Counted from the first letter of the stretch, positions 41,562 through 51,313 are shown. The stretch: DNA of 64,000 nt from Atopobium sp. oral taxon 199 str. F0494 (GCF_000411555.1 NZ_KE150487.1:1-64000), one strand, 5' to 3'. Made by a program: numbers and translations. The notes: generated by a model from the letters alone, not told the origin.

Positions 41562-44500
41562 CTACTCCTTATCGGTGGTCGCGTCGCCAACGAGCGCTGC
41601 CGCGTCGTCAACAGTTTGGGACAGGTCGGAGTCAAGCTCGCTGGCTCCAAGACCGGCAAGAACATCGAGAGCATCCTCAGCAGACTCCTCTGCCGGTTTA
41701 TGAGCGCGCTCGGTGCGCTTGCGGTATGAGATGGGCTCGATGTCAAGCGCAAGCGAGCGAATCTCCTTCACAAGAACCTTGAAGGACTCAGGAATGCCCG
41801 CCACAGGAATGTTCTCGCCCTTGACGATGGACTCGTAGGTCTTTACGCGACCGTTCGTATCATCAGATTTGACGGTCAAGATCTCTTGGAGCACATTGGC
41901 GGCGCCGTACGCGTACAGAGCCCAGACTTCCATCTCGCCGAAGCGCTGGCCGCCAAACTGAGCTTTGCCGCCCAGAGGCTGCTGAGTAACGAGAGAATAT
42001 GGTCCGGTCGAGCGGGCGTGGATCTTATCGTCAACCATGTGGCCGAGCTTCAGGATATAGGAGCAGCCAACGGTAACGGGGCTCTTGAACGCCTCACCCG
42101 TACGGCCGTCATAGAGCGTCGTCTTACCGCGCTCATTGAGCTGTGGAACAAACTCTTCACGCATGTGCTCGCCGTAGTCCTGCATCGCCTTATTGATCAT
42201 GTTGATATTGGTGCGGCGCATAATCTCCGCCACGGCCGTATCCGTTGCGCCGTCAAAGAGCGGCGTTGACACGGGAATAGGTCCGGGTACATAGCACTTG
42301 GAATCGGCGTCAGTGTCATCCCAACCGTGTGCCGCTCCCCAACCAAGGTGGCATTCAAGCAGCTGGCCGACGTTCATACGTGAAGGAACGCCCAGCGGGT
42401 CGAGAATAACGTCGATTGGAGTGCCGTCCGCCATATAGGGCATGTCCTCAACAGGAAGAACCTTGCAGATAACGCCCTTGTTGCCGTGGCGTCCGGCGAT
42501 TTTATCGCCCTGCTGAATCTTGCGGCGCTGAGCAATGTAGACGCGGACAAGGGTATTGATTCCCGGCTGAAGCTCGTTGCCCTTCTCGTCAGAATTCTTT
42601 TCCTTGCGGTCAAAACGCACCACGTCAACGACACGGCCGTATGAACCGTGTGGCACGCGCAGCGAAGTGTCGCGGACGTCATTGGACTTGTTGCCAAAGA
42701 TAGCGCGCAGAAGCTTGGCCTCCGCGGTCTCGGAAGTCTCTCCCTTTGGCGTTACCTTACCCACGAGAATATCTCCAGGGCCTACCTCCGCGCCGATACG
42801 GACGATGCCATCTTCATCAAGGTTGGCGAGCATGTCCTCACCAACGTTGGGGATCTCACGGGTGATTTCCTCAGCGCCGATCTTGGTGTCGCGAGCGTCA
42901 ATCTCGTGACGGGAGATGTTAACGGAAGTCAGCAAATCCTCCTGCATCACGCGCTCGGAAACGATGATACCGTCCTCGTAGTTATAGCCTTCCCACGGCA
43001 TATACGCCACTGTAAGGTTAGCGCCGAGCGCCAGCTCGGAGTGGTCCACGGAAGGACCATCGGCAAGCGGCTGGCCGCGCTTTACCCTATCGCCCAAATG
43101 GACAATAGGACGGTGATTGATACAGGTAGACTGATTGGATCGCTCATACTTGGGAAGGTCGTAGGTCTCCGAGCCGTACTCATCGGAGTACACGGTCACG
43201 TGCGCCGCGTCCACCTCAGTGACCTCACCATCGTGCTTTGCGCAAATGAGCTCACCGGAGTCAAGCGCCGCGCGAGCCTCCATGCCCGTGCCCACAAACG
43301 GAGCGTGGGAGCGAATTAAAGGCACGGCCTGACGCTGCATATTCGCACCCATGAGCGTACGCTTAGCGTCGTCATGCTCAAGGAACGGAATCAGGTTTGC
43401 CGCGACAGAAAGAAGCTGGCGAGGAGAGACGTCCATATAGTCAACGTCTTCAACAGGCACCTGCGCGGGCGCGCCGAACGAACCGTCGAAGTCGCGCGTA
43501 CGAGCGATAACGCGCTCAGCGTTAACCACCTTGCCCTCATGGTTAATCTCGACAAAACGTCCCGTCTTAGGATCAATGGGCGTATTCGCGGGAGCGATGA
43601 TGTGATTTTCTTCCTCATCCGCGGTCATCCACGCAACTTCATCGGTAGCCTTGCCGTTGACGACCTTGCGATACGGAGCCTCAATGAAGCCGTATTCGTT
43701 CACATGGGCGTAAAGAGCCAGCGAACCGATAAGACCAATATTCGGACCCTCGGGCGTCTCGATTGGACACATGCGGGAGTAGTGCGAGTTGTGGACGTCG
43801 CGGACGGCCGTTGGCACGTTGGTGCGGCGGCTGGAACCGGACTTGTGACCCGCAAGACCGCCAGGGCCAAGCGCGGACAGACGACGCTTGTGGGTAAGGC
43901 CGGCAAGCGGGTTAGACTGATCCATAAACTGGGACAGCTGAGAAGAGCCGAAAAATTCCTTGATAGCGGCCACGATGGGGCGAATGTTAATCAGTGTATC
44001 GGGAGCGATATCATCGGGATCTTGGGAAGCCATGCGCTCGCGAACCACGCGCTCCATACGGCTCATGCCGATACGGAACTGATTTTGCACCAGCTCGCCG
44101 ACCGTACGGACGCGACGGTTGCCAAAGTGGTCGATGTCATCGAGATGCTTTGACTCATCGCCGGCGTGAACGGCAAGCAGGAACTGAAGCGCCGAAACGA
44201 TGTCTTCATTGGTCAGCACGCGCTGATCGGAAGGGGTATCAAGGTGCAGCTTCTTGTTGATTTTATAGCGACCAACCCGAGCCAGGTCATAGCGCTGACG
44301 GTGGAAATACAGGTTGTTGATGAGCGTGCGGGCAGAATCCACGGTTGGCGGCTCACCCGGACGCTGACGGCGAAACACCTCAAGAAGCGCGTCCTCTTTC
44401 GTAGTCGCGGTATCGCGCTCAATAGTGTTACGCACAACATCGGAATCACCGAGAAGCGAGAGAATCTCGTCATCACTTACGGCAATGCCAAGCGCACGGA

Positions 44501-45095
44501 GAAACACCGTCGCGCTCATGCGGCGCTTGCGGTCAATGGAAACGACAAGGTGTCCGCGCTTATCGACCTCAAACTCAAGCCACGCGCCACGCGCGGGGAT
44601 GAACTGAACGTGATGAACGAGTACGCCATTGTCCATTTCAGCCGAGAAGTACACGCCCGGAGAGCGGACAAGCTGCGAGACTACGACGCGCTCGGTGCCG
44701 TTGATGATAAACGTACCCCGCTCGGTCATAAGAGGGAAATCGCCCATGTAAATGAGCTGTTCTTTCTTCTCACCCGTTTCCTTGTTAAGGAAGGTGATGT
44801 CAACCATGAGCGGAGCCTGATAGGTCATATCCTTGGCTCGGCATTCAGCAATGGAACTGATAGGATCGCCAAATTGGTGATCGCCAAAGATGACCTCCAT
44901 GGTTCCATTGTTGCTCTCGATTGGTGAAAACTCTGCGAAGGACTCTTGCAGTCCTTCACCCATGAAACGCTCAAACGACTCACGCTGTACCTCAATGAGG
45001 TTAGGGAGTGTCATGGCTTCTGGGATTTTGCTAAAGGTCCTCCGACCAGTTAGTGCCTGGGGTGTAGTAAGTGCTACATTCTTTGCGTTAGACAC
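41562..45095 (-). CDS. rpoB: RNA polymerase subunit beta
   Basis: 1177 residues from GTG at 45093-45095, with AAGGAGG eight bases upstream; an upstream ATG inside this ribosome binding site is rejected. The rifampicin pocket reads [10 protein letters not shown] then [14 protein letters not shown], with the susceptible-type His and Ser. After GPGGL the usual eight residues before VRDVH (SRERAGLE-like) are replaced by 16 ([16 protein letters not shown]), encoded near 43785-43862. The rest, including [15 protein letters not shown] and [12 protein letters not shown], is conserved. Transcription probably starts at the tandem promoters just upstream. Confidence 0.97.
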   Translation of the reverse strand: MSNAKNVALTTPQALTGRRTFSKIPEAMTLPNLIEVQRESFERFMGEGLQESFAEFSPIESNNGTMEVIFGDHQFGDPISSIAECRAKDMTYQAPLMVDITFLNKETGEKKEQLIYMGDFPLMTERGTFIINGTERVVVSQLVRSPGVYFSAEMDNGVLVHHVQFIPARGAWLEFEVDKRGHLVVSIDRKRRMSATVFLRALGIAVSDDEILSLLGDSDVVRNTIERDTATTKEDALLEVFRRQRPGEPPTVDSARTLINNLYFHRQRYDLARVGRYKINKKLHLDTPSDQRVLTNEDIVSALQFLLAVHAGDESKHLDDIDHFGNRRVRTVGELVQNQFRIGMSRMERVVRERMASQDPDDIAPDTLINIRPIVAAIKEFFGSSQLSQFMDQSNPLAGLTHKRRLSALGPGGLAGHKSGSSRRTNVPTAVRDVHNSHYSRMCPIETPEGPNIGLIGSLALYAHVNEYGFIEAPYRKVVNGKATDEVAWMTADEEENHIIAPANTPIDPKTGRFVEINHEGKVVNAERVIARTRDFDGSFGAPAQVPVEDVDYMDVSPRQLLSVAANLIPFLEHDDAKRTLMGANMQRQAVPLIRSHAPFVGTGMEARAALDSGELICAKHDGEVTEVDAAHVTVYSDEYGSETYDLPKYERSNQSTCINHRPIVHLGDRVKRGQPLADGPSVDHSELALGANLTVAYMPWEGYNYEDGIIVSERVMQEDLLTSVNISRHEIDARDTKIGAEEITREIPNVGEDMLANLDEDGIVRIGAEVGPGDILVGKVTPKGETSETAEAKLLRAIFGNKSNDVRDTSLRVPHGSYGRVVDVVRFDRKEKNSDEKGNELQPGINTLVRVYIAQRRKIQQGDKIAGRHGNKGVICKVLPVEDMPYMADGTPIDVILDPLGVPSRMNVGQLLECHLGWGAAHGWDDTDADSKCYVPGPIPVSTPLFDGATDTAVAEIMRRTNINMINKAMQDYGEHMREEFVPQLNERGKTTLYDGRTGEAFKSPVTVGCSYILKLGHMVDDKIHARSTGPYSLVTQQPLGGKAQFGGQRFGEMEVWALYAYGAANVLQEILTVKSDDTNGRVKTYESIVKGENIPVAGIPESFKVLVKEIRSLALDIEPISYRKRTERAHKPAEESAEDALDVLAGLGASELDSDLSQTVDDAAALVGDATTDKE

Positions 45096-45128
45096 CAGGT
45101 TGTCCTCCTTCATAAGGGTGGAAGGTGG

Positions 45129-45175
45129 CAATTATCGCAACGTAATAATTTAGTCAAGTCTTGTTTTAGAGTCAA
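45129..45175 (-). promoter_or_regulatory. Two overlapping promoters for rpoBC
   Basis: On the minus strand, TTGACT (45170-45175), 17 bases, TAAATT (45147-45152). The next TTGACT (45152-45157), 17 bases, TAATTG (45129-45134) overlaps the first -10 by one base. Both have ideal spacing. They lie 30-80 bases before the rpoB GTG, after the rplL terminator. The rest of the 426-base gap is AT-rich with no protein-like frame. Confidence 0.7.
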
Positions 45176-45432
45176 TGAAAAATACTTGATTTCCTGAGGT
45201 TAATTCGCTATCTTGTTTATTTTCATTATTCAACTGCAGTTTTACGTTTTCGCATATAATTTATGTGTAGAAATTGTGGAGAAATGGTTTGTCTTCCTCT
45301 CCCCTTTTGTATCTGTCTGTATCTCTATCAACAGTAAGCTCCCGCCGCCTTACGAAAGCGCATAACACCGGCTTCCCGCAAAGCGCCCCGTATGCTGTAA
45401 GCACACCTGTCCGGCGCAATAGCACGCCCATC

Positions 45433-45464
45433 AAAAAAAGAGGCCGGACAAACGCCCGGCCTCT
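45433..45464 (-). terminator. Rho-independent terminator after rplL
   Basis: Arms AGAGGCCGG and CCGGCCTCT with an eight-base loop, followed on the minus strand by TTTTTTT. It lies about 58 bases after the rplL stop and separates rplJL from rpoBC. Confidence 0.9.
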
Positions 45465-45475
45465 GATGTCAAAAA

Positions 45476-45503
45476 CAGGAGCGAGAAGTACTTCTCGCTC
45501 CTG
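45476..45503. repeat. 28-bp perfect palindrome after rplL
   Basis: A perfect palindrome whose central 18 bases are GCGAGAAGTACTTCTCGC, flanked by CAGGA and TCCTG. It lies 19 bases after the rplL stop and before the terminator. It is the most complete copy of the repeat word found across the window. Confidence 0.85.
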
Positions 45504-45521
45504 CGTATGTGAAACCCTCGT

Positions 45522-45905
45522 TTACTTAAGGGTAACGGAAGCGCCAGCCTCTTCGAGCTTAGCCTTAGCAGCCTCAGCGTCTTCCTTCTTCGCGCCCTCG
45601 AGGACGGCCTTAGGAGCGCTCTCGACAACCTCTTTTGCCTCCTTGAGGCCAAGGGAAGTCAGCTCACGGACAACCTTGATGACGGCAATCTTGTTGTCGC
45701 CGAAGCCCTCGAGAACAACGTCAAAGTTGGTCTTCTCCTCAGCAGCGCCAGCGTCAGCGCCACCAGCTGCAGGAGCAGCGGCAACCGCTACAGGAGCAGC
45801 GGCGGAAACGCCGAAGACATCCTCAAGCTCGTGAACGAGCTCAGAAAGCTCGAGGGCGGGCATCTCTTTCAGGGCCTCAATGATCTCATCTTTAGTGACA
45901 GCCAT
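45522..45905 (-). CDS. rplL: 50S ribosomal protein L7/L12
   Basis: 127 residues: an N-terminal dimerisation domain ([20 protein letters not shown]), an Ala/Gly-rich hinge (about 35-55) and the C-terminal factor-binding domain ([20 protein letters not shown]). Multiple copies form the stalk that recruits translation GTPases. It is 98 bases after rplJ. Confidence 0.97.
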   Translation of the reverse strand: MAVTKDEIIEALKEMPALELSELVHELEDVFGVSAAAPVAVAAAPAAGGADAGAAEEKTNFDVVLEGFGDNKIAVIKVVRELTSLGLKEAKEVVESAPKAVLEGAKKEDAEAAKAKLEEAGASVTLK

Positions 45906-46003
45906 GTCATATCTCCTTTTTGAATGGCGTGGTCTTCACGCCTGGGCGCAAGCGCCCGCTTGTACATCAATCGACACCTACGTGCCGTGTTCTTATGCTG
46001 CTG

Positions 46004-46525
46004 TTACGCAGCGTTTTTCTGATCTGCGATTGCAGACAGAGCTGTTGCAAGAGCCCTTGCGGGACCTGCGGTAACCTGTGCAATACCGGAAAGCGGGCTT
46101 GCGGCGACAAACACAAACTTCGCGATAAGCTCCTCGCGAGAAGGAAGATCCGCGTACGCTTGCGCGTCACTTGCAGACAGAGCCTGACCATCGGCGATGC
46201 CGCCAATAAACTCAAGCTTCTTGAGCGTCTTGGCCTTCTCCTTGATGACCTTCGCTGCATCAACAGGATCATCCTCGAAGAAAACGTATGCGCATGTACC
46301 GGCGAGCATATCGTCGATCTCGGGCATGCCGGCGTTTTTGAGGGCAATCTTGACGATATTGTTCTTGTACACCTTCATCTCGGAGTGCGCCTCGCGAAGC
46401 GCGCGACGAAGCTCCTGGGTCTCCTTGACGGAAAGACCGCGGTAGTCGATGACAAAAACACCCTTGGAGCCCTCCAGAGACGCGGAGACTTTCTCGAGCA
46501 TATCAACTTTAGACTGTGCTGGCAT
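46004..46525 (-). CDS. rplJ: 50S ribosomal protein L10
   Basis: 173 residues. The stalk base protein: VSASLEGSKGVFVIDYRGLS and YKNNIVKIALKNAGMPEIDD are typical, and the C-terminal helix binds L7/L12 dimers. L10 with L12 represses its own mRNA by binding the leader. The start follows AAGGAGGTG, an almost perfect ribosome binding site. Confidence 0.97.
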   Translation of the reverse strand: MPAQSKVDMLEKVSASLEGSKGVFVIDYRGLSVKETQELRRALREAHSEMKVYKNNIVKIALKNAGMPEIDDMLAGTCAYVFFEDDPVDAAKVIKEKAKTLKKLEFIGGIADGQALSASDAQAYADLPSREELIAKFVFVAASPLSGIAQVTAGPARALATALSAIADQKNAA

Positions 46526-46585
46526 TCAGTACACCTCCTTCATTCACGCATCAGGCACGAACGCCACGCGGTTAGCCCTCTACAT

Positions 46586-46728
46586 GAAAAGACCTCGCTC
46601 TGCAACCAAAGCGAGGTCTGAGGATACTATCTCCAAGACCACCTCGGCAGGCGGGAGAACCCTTTAAGCCTTATCGGCACCGGCTGTCTTTGGCAGCGGA
46701 CGTGCGAATGCAAGACAGGCGTCTTGCG
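46586..46728 (-). ncRNA. L10-type autoregulatory leader with attenuator hairpin
   Basis: The leader from about 46728 to rplJ contains a hairpin with arms GCAAGACG and TGTCTTGC-like text near 46709-46726. It ends in a strong hairpin with arms AGACCTCGCTTT and GAGCGAGGTCT (46590-46619), followed on the minus strand by TTTTCATG. This is the position and form of ribosomal L10 leaders that sense free L10-L12. The match is structural; no covariance test was run. Confidence 0.55.
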
Positions 46729-46734
46729 GGAGAT

Positions 46735-46764
46735 ATTCTCCCACGAAATCCCCTGTCGCGTCAA
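46735..46764 (-). promoter_or_regulatory. Candidate rplJL promoter
   Basis: TTGACG (46759-46764), an 18-base spacer and GAGAAT (46735-46740) on the minus strand. It is just downstream of the rplA terminator and would place the transcript start at the beginning of the L10 leader. Confidence 0.5.
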
Positions 46765-46810
46765 CCCAAAACGGCATTTTCTCATGATTTCTTTCGTACG
46801 CGATGCCGTA

Positions 46811-46842
46811 TAAAAAATGAGGCCCGAAATATCGGACCTCAT
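46811..46842 (-). terminator. Rho-independent terminator after rplA
   Basis: Arms ATGAGGTCCGA and TCGGGCCTCAT (one mismatch) followed on the minus strand by TTTTTATAC. It lies about 90 bases after the rplA stop and isolates rplK-rplA from rplJ-rplL. Confidence 0.9.
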
Positions 46843-46930
46843 CTGCACGTACTTCTTTATTGCCTTTGTCGCTCGTATCGAGAAGAACGCACGCGAAGCG
46901 TACAAGCCGCACGCGCGCCCGTCTGAGACG

Positions 46931-47638
46931 CTAGTCCTCCATGAAATTGCGAACCTTGGTGGGGTCAACCTTGATGCCAGGGCCCATCGTGGAAGAAATG
47001 ACAACGGACTTGACGTATTTACCCTTTGCAGAAGAAGGCTTCACACGCAGAATCTCAGTCAAAAGCGCACCGTAATTCTCGACAAGCTGCTGAACCTCAA
47101 AGGAAGCCTTGCCCATAGGAACATGGCAGATACCATAGCGGTCGGCGCGATACTCAACGCGGCCGGCCTTGAGTTCGGAAACCATCTTGGCGACATCCAT
47201 AGTCACCGTGCCAAGCTTGGGGTTAGGCATAAGACCACGAGGTCCAAGGATGCGGCCAAGCTTGCCGACCTTACCCATCATCTGGGGAGTCGCAATCGCC
47301 GCGTCAAAGTCAAGATTGCCCTTTTCGACCTCGGCTACAAGCTCGTCGCCGCCAACAAGATCAGCGCCGGCAGCCTCAGCCTCACGCGCCTTCTCGCCCT
47401 CAGCGAACACGGCTACACGAACAGTCTTGCCGGTGCCGTGAGGAAGGGAAATGGAACCACGGACGTTCTGGTCCGCTTTGCGGGTATCGACGCCAAGACG
47501 AATCGCGACTTCAACCGTCTCATCGAACTTCGCGCTTGCAAGCTCTTTGGCAAGAGTCATTGCTTCTTTAGGGGTGTAGAGCTTTGCGCTCTCGACCTTT
47601 GCTGCGGCGGCAGCATAATTCTTTCCGTGCTTTGGCAT
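46931..47638 (-). CDS. rplA: 50S ribosomal protein L1
   Basis: 235 residues from [21 protein letters not shown] is seven bases upstream of ATG 47638, and a longer in-frame start lacks support. L1 forms the mobile stalk near the E site. Blocks [40 protein letters not shown] and [11 protein letters not shown] are diagnostic. Confidence 0.97.
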   Translation of the reverse strand: MPKHGKNYAAAAAKVESAKLYTPKEAMTLAKELASAKFDETVEVAIRLGVDTRKADQNVRGSISLPHGTGKTVRVAVFAEGEKAREAEAAGADLVGGDELVAEVEKGNLDFDAAIATPQMMGKVGKLGRILGPRGLMPNPKLGTVTMDVAKMVSELKAGRVEYRADRYGICHVPMGKASFEVQQLVENYGALLTEILRVKPSSAKGKYVKSVVISSTMGPGIKVDPTKVRNFMED

Positions 47639-47746
47639 AGTAGCACCTCCTGTGGTCAACGAGCTCACGCTCTCCCACATCTTGACCGCGCTGTATGTGC
47701 AGTCGCTTTCAGAGAAGCATCAGGCCGGCTACGCAGACGCGCGGCC

Positions 47747-47758
47747 GGCGAGAAGAAC
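47747..47758. repeat. Repeat word after rplK
   Basis: GGCGAGAAGAAC lies four bases past the rplK stop in the 124-base rplK-rplA gap, preceded by a possible hairpin with arms GGCCGGC and GCCGGC (47722-47749). Confidence 0.5.
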
Positions 47759-47762
47759 AACG

Positions 47763-48191
47763 TTACTCGGCGATGGTAACGCCCATGGAACGGGCGGTGC
47801 CAGCGACGACTTTCTTTGCCGCCTCAATGTCGTTGGCATTGAGATCGGGCATCTTGATCTCAGCAATCTTAGTAAGCTGCTCATCGGTAAGCTGGCCTAC
47901 TTTATCACGCTGCGGAACGCCTGAGCCGCTCTTGAGCTTGAGCTCTTTCTTGATGAGCTGAGCCGCGGGCGGAGTCTTGGTAATAAAGTCAAACGAGCGG
48001 TCCTCATAGACTGAAATCTCAACCGGGATAATATCTCCGGCCTTGTCCTGCGTAGCGGCGTTAAACGCCTGGCAGAACTGCATGATATTGACCTGAGCGG
48101 CACCCAGAGCCGGTCCTACCGGAGGCGCAGGGTTTGCCTGACCTGCAGGAATCTGAAGCTTTATGAAGTTAACAACCTTCTTAGCGGGCAT
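47763..48191 (-). CDS. rplK: 50S ribosomal protein L11
   Basis: 142 residues from [20 protein letters not shown], with GGAGG upstream of ATG 48191. The N-terminal domain ([20 protein letters not shown]) is the thiopeptide-binding and stringent-response region; the C-terminal domain ([20 protein letters not shown]) binds 23S rRNA. The in-frame upstream extension of 25 residues is rejected. Confidence 0.97.
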   Translation of the reverse strand: MPAKKVVNFIKLQIPAGQANPAPPVGPALGAAQVNIMQFCQAFNAATQDKAGDIIPVEISVYEDRSFDFITKTPPAAQLIKKELKLKSGSGVPQRDKVGQLTDEQLTKIAEIKMPDLNANDIEAAKKVVAGTARSMGVTIAE

Positions 48192-48294
48192 GTTACTCCT
48201 CCTGAATATCCTGAATACGTACGTTTGCGATCTATCATCGCGCTCTTCCTGAGAAGCAATCCTCAAAGAGGCAGGTCAAGCGGATTTACCACAG

Positions 48295-48849
48295 TTAATC
48301 CTTTACGGAAATCTGATCAAGCGTAAGCTCAACCGGAGTTTCTCGTCCAAAGATGGTAAGCATGACTTTAATCTTGCCGGATTCGGCGTTGACCTCAGAC
48401 ACGATACCGTCAAAATCTGCCAGCGGTCCTGAAAGCACATGAATTGACTGACCAACTTCAACATCGGTAGTCACGCGCTTTACGGCAGCTGCGTCAGTCT
48501 TGCCGCCGGAACGGCGCATCATCTTATTGAACTCTTCACGACGAAGCGGCGAAGGCTTCCCGTTGACGCCCAAAAAACCGGTAACGCCAGGGGTATTGCG
48601 AACGACCGACCACGTGTTGTCATCAAGCTCCATGCGCACGAGAACATATCCGGGATAGAACTTGACCTCTTTTGTGGAAGTCACGTCCTTCTCGCCACGC
48701 TTTTTAACTTCAGTGACCATTTCGCCGGGAGCCTGAACGTCCACAACCGCGTCCTGAAGACCGTACGCCTCTACGCGATGCTCAAGATCATTCATAACCT
48801 TGTTCTCGTACCCGGAATAGGTGTGAAGAACATACCAATGCTTTGCCAT
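48295..48849 (-). CDS. nusG: Transcription antitermination/pausing factor NusG
   Basis: 184 residues. The NGN domain opens MAKHWYVLHTYSGYENKV and contains KFYPGYVLVRMELDD, the RNA-polymerase clamp-binding face. The KOW domain (HVLSGPLADFDGIVSEVNAE) is near 130-150. NusG couples RNA polymerase to the ribosome or to Rho. Two bases separate it from secE. Confidence 0.96.
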   Translation of the reverse strand: MAKHWYVLHTYSGYENKVMNDLEHRVEAYGLQDAVVDVQAPGEMVTEVKKRGEKDVTSTKEVKFYPGYVLVRMELDDNTWSVVRNTPGVTGFLGVNGKPSPLRREEFNKMMRRSGGKTDAAAVKRVTTDVEVGQSIHVLSGPLADFDGIVSEVNAESGKIKVMLTIFGRETPVELTLDQISVKD

Positions 48850-48851
48850 AC

Positions 48852-49220
48852 CTATCCCCTCAGCCCCGTGAACGCAACAAGACCAGCCACAATGCCGGTA
48901 TCTACCAGGAAGGTAACAAGACCGAAGAAGATGATCATGCCGATAACAGCAACCGACCAGTTAGCGAGCTCAGTTCTGGTTGGCCACACAACACGGTGCA
49001 TCTCAGTGCGGACGCCGGCAAAATAGTTTTTGATCCGTCCGAAAAAGCCAGGATTGTTCTTACGCTCAAGCGCCTTTTCCTGCTTTGCGGATGCTTTTGC
49101 AACTTTGGCGGGCTTAGCCTCCGCGACAGAAGCGTGTTCGGCCTGCGTTGCTTCACGCTCTGCGCGCTGCGCGGCACGGGCTTTGCGGGCGCTTCTTTTG
49201 TTACGCTCTCGGTTTGCCAT
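48852..49220 (-). CDS. secE: Preprotein translocase subunit SecE
   Basis: 122 residues. The essential C-terminal part has the amphipathic segment TEMHRVVWPTRTELANWSVA and one membrane helix (VIGMIIFFGLVTFLVDT, about 93-112). The first 60 residues are a charged Ala/Lys/Arg-rich extension of unknown role, common in actinobacterial SecE. Gene order rpmG, tRNA-Trp, secE, nusG is typical. Confidence 0.95.
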   Translation of the reverse strand: MANRERNKRSARKARAAQRAEREATQAEHASVAEAKPAKVAKASAKQEKALERKNNPGFFGRIKNYFAGVRTEMHRVVWPTRTELANWSVAVIGMIIFFGLVTFLVDTGIVAGLVAFTGLRG

Positions 49221-49253
49221 CCCTTAATTCCTTTCGGAGTCTCAAACATGCAA

Positions 49254-49282
49254 ACCGGCCCACCCTTACGGGTAAGGCCGGT
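49254..49282 (-). terminator. Hairpin between tRNA-Trp and secE
   Basis: Arms ACCGGCC and GGCCGGT with an inner TTACCCGTAAGGGT stem, followed by TTGCATGTTT. It may be a processing signal for the tRNA or a partial terminator before secE. Confidence 0.5.
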
Positions 49283-49291
49283 GGTCTTATC

Positions 49292-49367
49292 TGGCAGGCC
49301 AGGAAGGACTCGAACCCTCAACAAACGGTTTTGGAGACCGCCGCTCTACCATTGGAGCTACTGGCCT
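49292..49367 (-). tRNA. trnW: tRNA-Trp (anticodon CCA)
   Basis: Complete cloverleaf: acceptor AGGCCAG with CTGGCCT, T-loop GTTCGAGTC, anticodon loop CTCCAAA with CCA. The 3' CCA is encoded. It stands between rpmG and secE on the same transcript. Confidence 0.96.
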
Positions 49368-49382
49368 AGATGACTCACTGGC

Positions 49383-49532
49383 CTAGCGAGTCTCACGGTG
49401 TACCGTGTGCTTGTGGCACCACGGGCAGTACTTCTTCAACTCCATACGATCGGGGTTGTTGGACTTGTTTTTGTCCGTAGTGTAATTACGACGCTTGCAC
49501 TCAGTGCAGGCGAGAGTAACGAGTGTACGCAT
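49383..49532 (-). CDS. rpmG: 50S ribosomal protein L33
   Basis: 49 residues, too short for many gene callers: [20 protein letters not shown], ending [17 protein letters not shown]. Two CXXC pairs (CTEC, CPWC) make the zinc-binding C+ form. It leads the rpmG-tRNA-Trp-secE-nusG group and has AGGAGG upstream. Confidence 0.96.
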   Translation of the reverse strand: MRTLVTLACTECKRRNYTTDKNKSNNPDRMELKKYCPWCHKHTVHRETR

Positions 49533-49584
49533 TATGCCTCCTGAACACGGTCACGTGTTAATCCGAAATGTGACGCGATTGATA

Positions 49585-49614
49585 AGTCTATTACCTAGCA
49601 GCGTCCTCTGTCAA
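49585..49614 (-). promoter_or_regulatory. Promoter for rpmG-tRNA-Trp-secE-nusG
   Basis: A perfect TTGACA (49609-49614) with TAGACT 18 bases on (49585-49590), minus strand, about 50 bases before rpmG and just after the tuf terminator. Confidence 0.7.
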
Positions 49615-49674
49615 TAAAAACTATTTCTTCAATAACAAAACATGTATAACTGTCTGATCAAACACTGTCTGACA

Positions 49675-49704
49675 TAAAAACCCGGCACCTTGAGGGTGCC
49701 GGGT
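49675..49704 (-). terminator. Rho-independent terminator after tuf
   Basis: Arms ACCCGGCACC and GGTGCCGGGT with a four-base loop, followed on the minus strand by TTTTTAT; about 41 bases after the tuf stop. Confidence 0.93.
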
Positions 49705-49745
49705 CACTAGTACCAATGGTTGTGTAAACCCGTTGATAGCTCAGG

Positions 49746-50951
49746 TTACTCAATAATGGTGGAAACACGGCCGTCGCCGACAGTGTGGCCGCCCTCGCGG
49801 ATAGCGAACTTGAGGCCTGCCTCCATAGCAATCGGGTGAATGAGCTCGCAGCCAACGGTGATATGGTCGCCAGGCATAGCCATCTCAACCTTGCCGCCAT
49901 TAGCATCGGTGAGCTCATAGATATCACCGGTGACGTCAGTAGTACGGAAGTAGAACTGAGGACGATAGCCGGAGAAGAACGGCGTGTGGCGGCCGCCCTC
50001 GTCCTTGGTCAGAACGTAAACCTCACCCGTGAACTTCTTGTGCGGGGTAACGCTGCCGGGCTTGCAGAGAACCTGACCGCGCTCGATGTCCTCGCGCTTA
50101 ACACCACGGAGAAGGATACCGACGTTGTCGCCTGCCTCACAGAAGTCCATGGTCTTACGGAACATCTCGATGCCCGTAGCGACAGACTGCTGCGTGGGCT
50201 TGATGCCGACAATCTCAACGGGCTCGTTGAGCTTAAGCTCACCACGCTCAACACGGCCGGTAGCAACGGTACCACGACCAGAAATGGTCATAACATCCTC
50301 AATTGCCATCAGGAAGGGCTTCTCGTTGTCGCGAGCAGGCGTTGGGATGTAGGAATCAACGGTGTGCATGAGCTCGCGGACGGACTCCATCCACTTCTCC
50401 TCGCCGTTGAGGGCGCCGAGAGCGGAACCACGGACGATAGGAAGATCGTCTCCGGGGAAGTCATACTCGGACAGAAGGTCACGGGTCTCCATCTCAACAA
50501 GGTCAATGAGCTCTTCGTCATCAACCATATCGCACTTGTTCAGGAAGACGATGATGTAAGGAACGCCAACCTGACGTGCAAGAAGAATGTGCTCGCGGGT
50601 CTGAGCCATAGGACCATCGGTAGCAGCAATAACGAGGATTGCGCCGTCCATCTGAGCTGCACCAGAAATCATGTTCTTGATGTAGTCTGCGTGACCTGGG
50701 CAGTCAACGTGAGCGTAGTGACGCTCCCATGTCTCGTACTCAACGTGAGCAACGGAAATAGTAATACCGCGCTGACGCTCTTCGGGAGCCTTATCGATGT
50801 TCTCGAAGGCAGTGAAGTCTGCCTTGCAGCCTTCGGTCTCAGAGAGAACCTTAGTGATAGCTGCGGTAAGGGTGGTCTTACCGTGGTCGACGTGACCAAT
50901 GGTACCGATGTTTACATGTGGCTTAGAGCGGTCAAACTTTTCCTTGGCCAT
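49746..50951 (-). CDS. tuf: Elongation factor Tu
   Basis: 401 residues from [23 protein letters not shown] at 50951 is chosen because AGGAGG is seven bases upstream; the ATG two codons earlier is too close. The G domain has [17 protein letters not shown] and NKCD. Domain II/III blocks such as [13 protein letters not shown] and [14 protein letters not shown] are typical. It brings aminoacyl-tRNA to the A site. It is transcribed with three upstream tRNA genes. Confidence 0.97.
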   Translation of the reverse strand: MAKEKFDRSKPHVNIGTIGHVDHGKTTLTAAITKVLSETEGCKADFTAFENIDKAPEERQRGITISVAHVEYETWERHYAHVDCPGHADYIKNMISGAAQMDGAILVIAATDGPMAQTREHILLARQVGVPYIIVFLNKCDMVDDEELIDLVEMETRDLLSEYDFPGDDLPIVRGSALGALNGEEKWMESVRELMHTVDSYIPTPARDNEKPFLMAIEDVMTISGRGTVATGRVERGELKLNEPVEIVGIKPTQQSVATGIEMFRKTMDFCEAGDNVGILLRGVKREDIERGQVLCKPGSVTPHKKFTGEVYVLTKDEGGRHTPFFSGYRPQFYFRTTDVTGDIYELTDANGGKVEMAMPGDHITVGCELIHPIAMEAGLKFAIREGGHTVGDGRVSTIIE

Positions 50952-51056
50952 TGCCATTCCTCCTTCTGGAACTAACCCTCGGGCTAGACCGTGGTAAAAC
51001 TTCCTTTTATACTCCAACGGCGTATATACATTGCTGTATGTACCCCGTAAAGAATC

Positions 51057-51133
51057 TGGTACCGGTGACTGGATTCGAACCAGTGACATCGCGGGTATGA
51101 GCCGCGTGCTCTAACCAGCTGAGCTACACCGGC
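51057..51133 (-). tRNA. trnM: tRNA with CAT anticodon (probably elongator Met)
   Basis: Cloverleaf with acceptor GCCGGTG and CACCGGT (terminal G-U pair), anticodon loop CTCATAC, T-loop GTTCGAATC, encoded CCA. The stem lacks the three G-C pairs of initiator tRNA. A CAT anticodon could also be tRNA-Ile2 modified by TilS; elongator Met is the likelier reading. It is the third tRNA of the tRNA-tuf transcript. Confidence 0.85.
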
Positions 51134-51152
51134 ATCGGTGCGCGCTTGAGAG

Positions 51153-51228
51153 TGGAGCCCGCGACCGGATTTGAACCGGTGACCTCTTCGTTACCAACGA
51201 AGTGCTCTACCTACTGAGCTACACGGGC
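51153..51228 (-). tRNA. trnT: tRNA-Thr (anticodon GGT)
   Basis: Cloverleaf with acceptor GCCCGTG and CGCGGGC (one mismatch), anticodon loop TTGGTAA with GGT, T-loop GTTCAAATC, encoded CCA. It lies between tRNA-Tyr and tRNA-Met. Confidence 0.95.
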
Positions 51229-51229
51229 G

Positions 51230-51313
51230 TGGTGGGGATACTTGGACTCGAACCAAGGAACCCAGAGGGAGCGGATTTACAGTCCGCCGCAGTTGCCGCT
51301 GTGCCATATCCCC
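51230..51313 (-). tRNA. trnY: tRNA-Tyr (anticodon GTA)
   Basis: 84-base class II tRNA with a long variable arm (CTCCCTCTGGGTTCC region), acceptor GGGGATA and TATCCCC, anticodon loop CTGTAAA with GTA, encoded CCA. First of the tRNA-tuf transcript. Confidence 0.95.

Noticed and set aside
43840-43935. Rifampicin-resistance mutation in RpoB
   Set aside because: The key His and Ser in [10 protein letters not shown] and Asp in FMDQ are the susceptible type. A Ser for Asn after the DQ pair is seen but is not an established resistance change.
46664-46912. Minus-strand frame of 82 codons between rplA and rplJ
   Set aside because: The strong rplA terminator (46811-46842), the rplJL promoter and the start of the L10 leader all lie inside it, and it has no good ribosome binding site. 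It is most likely a chance frame.
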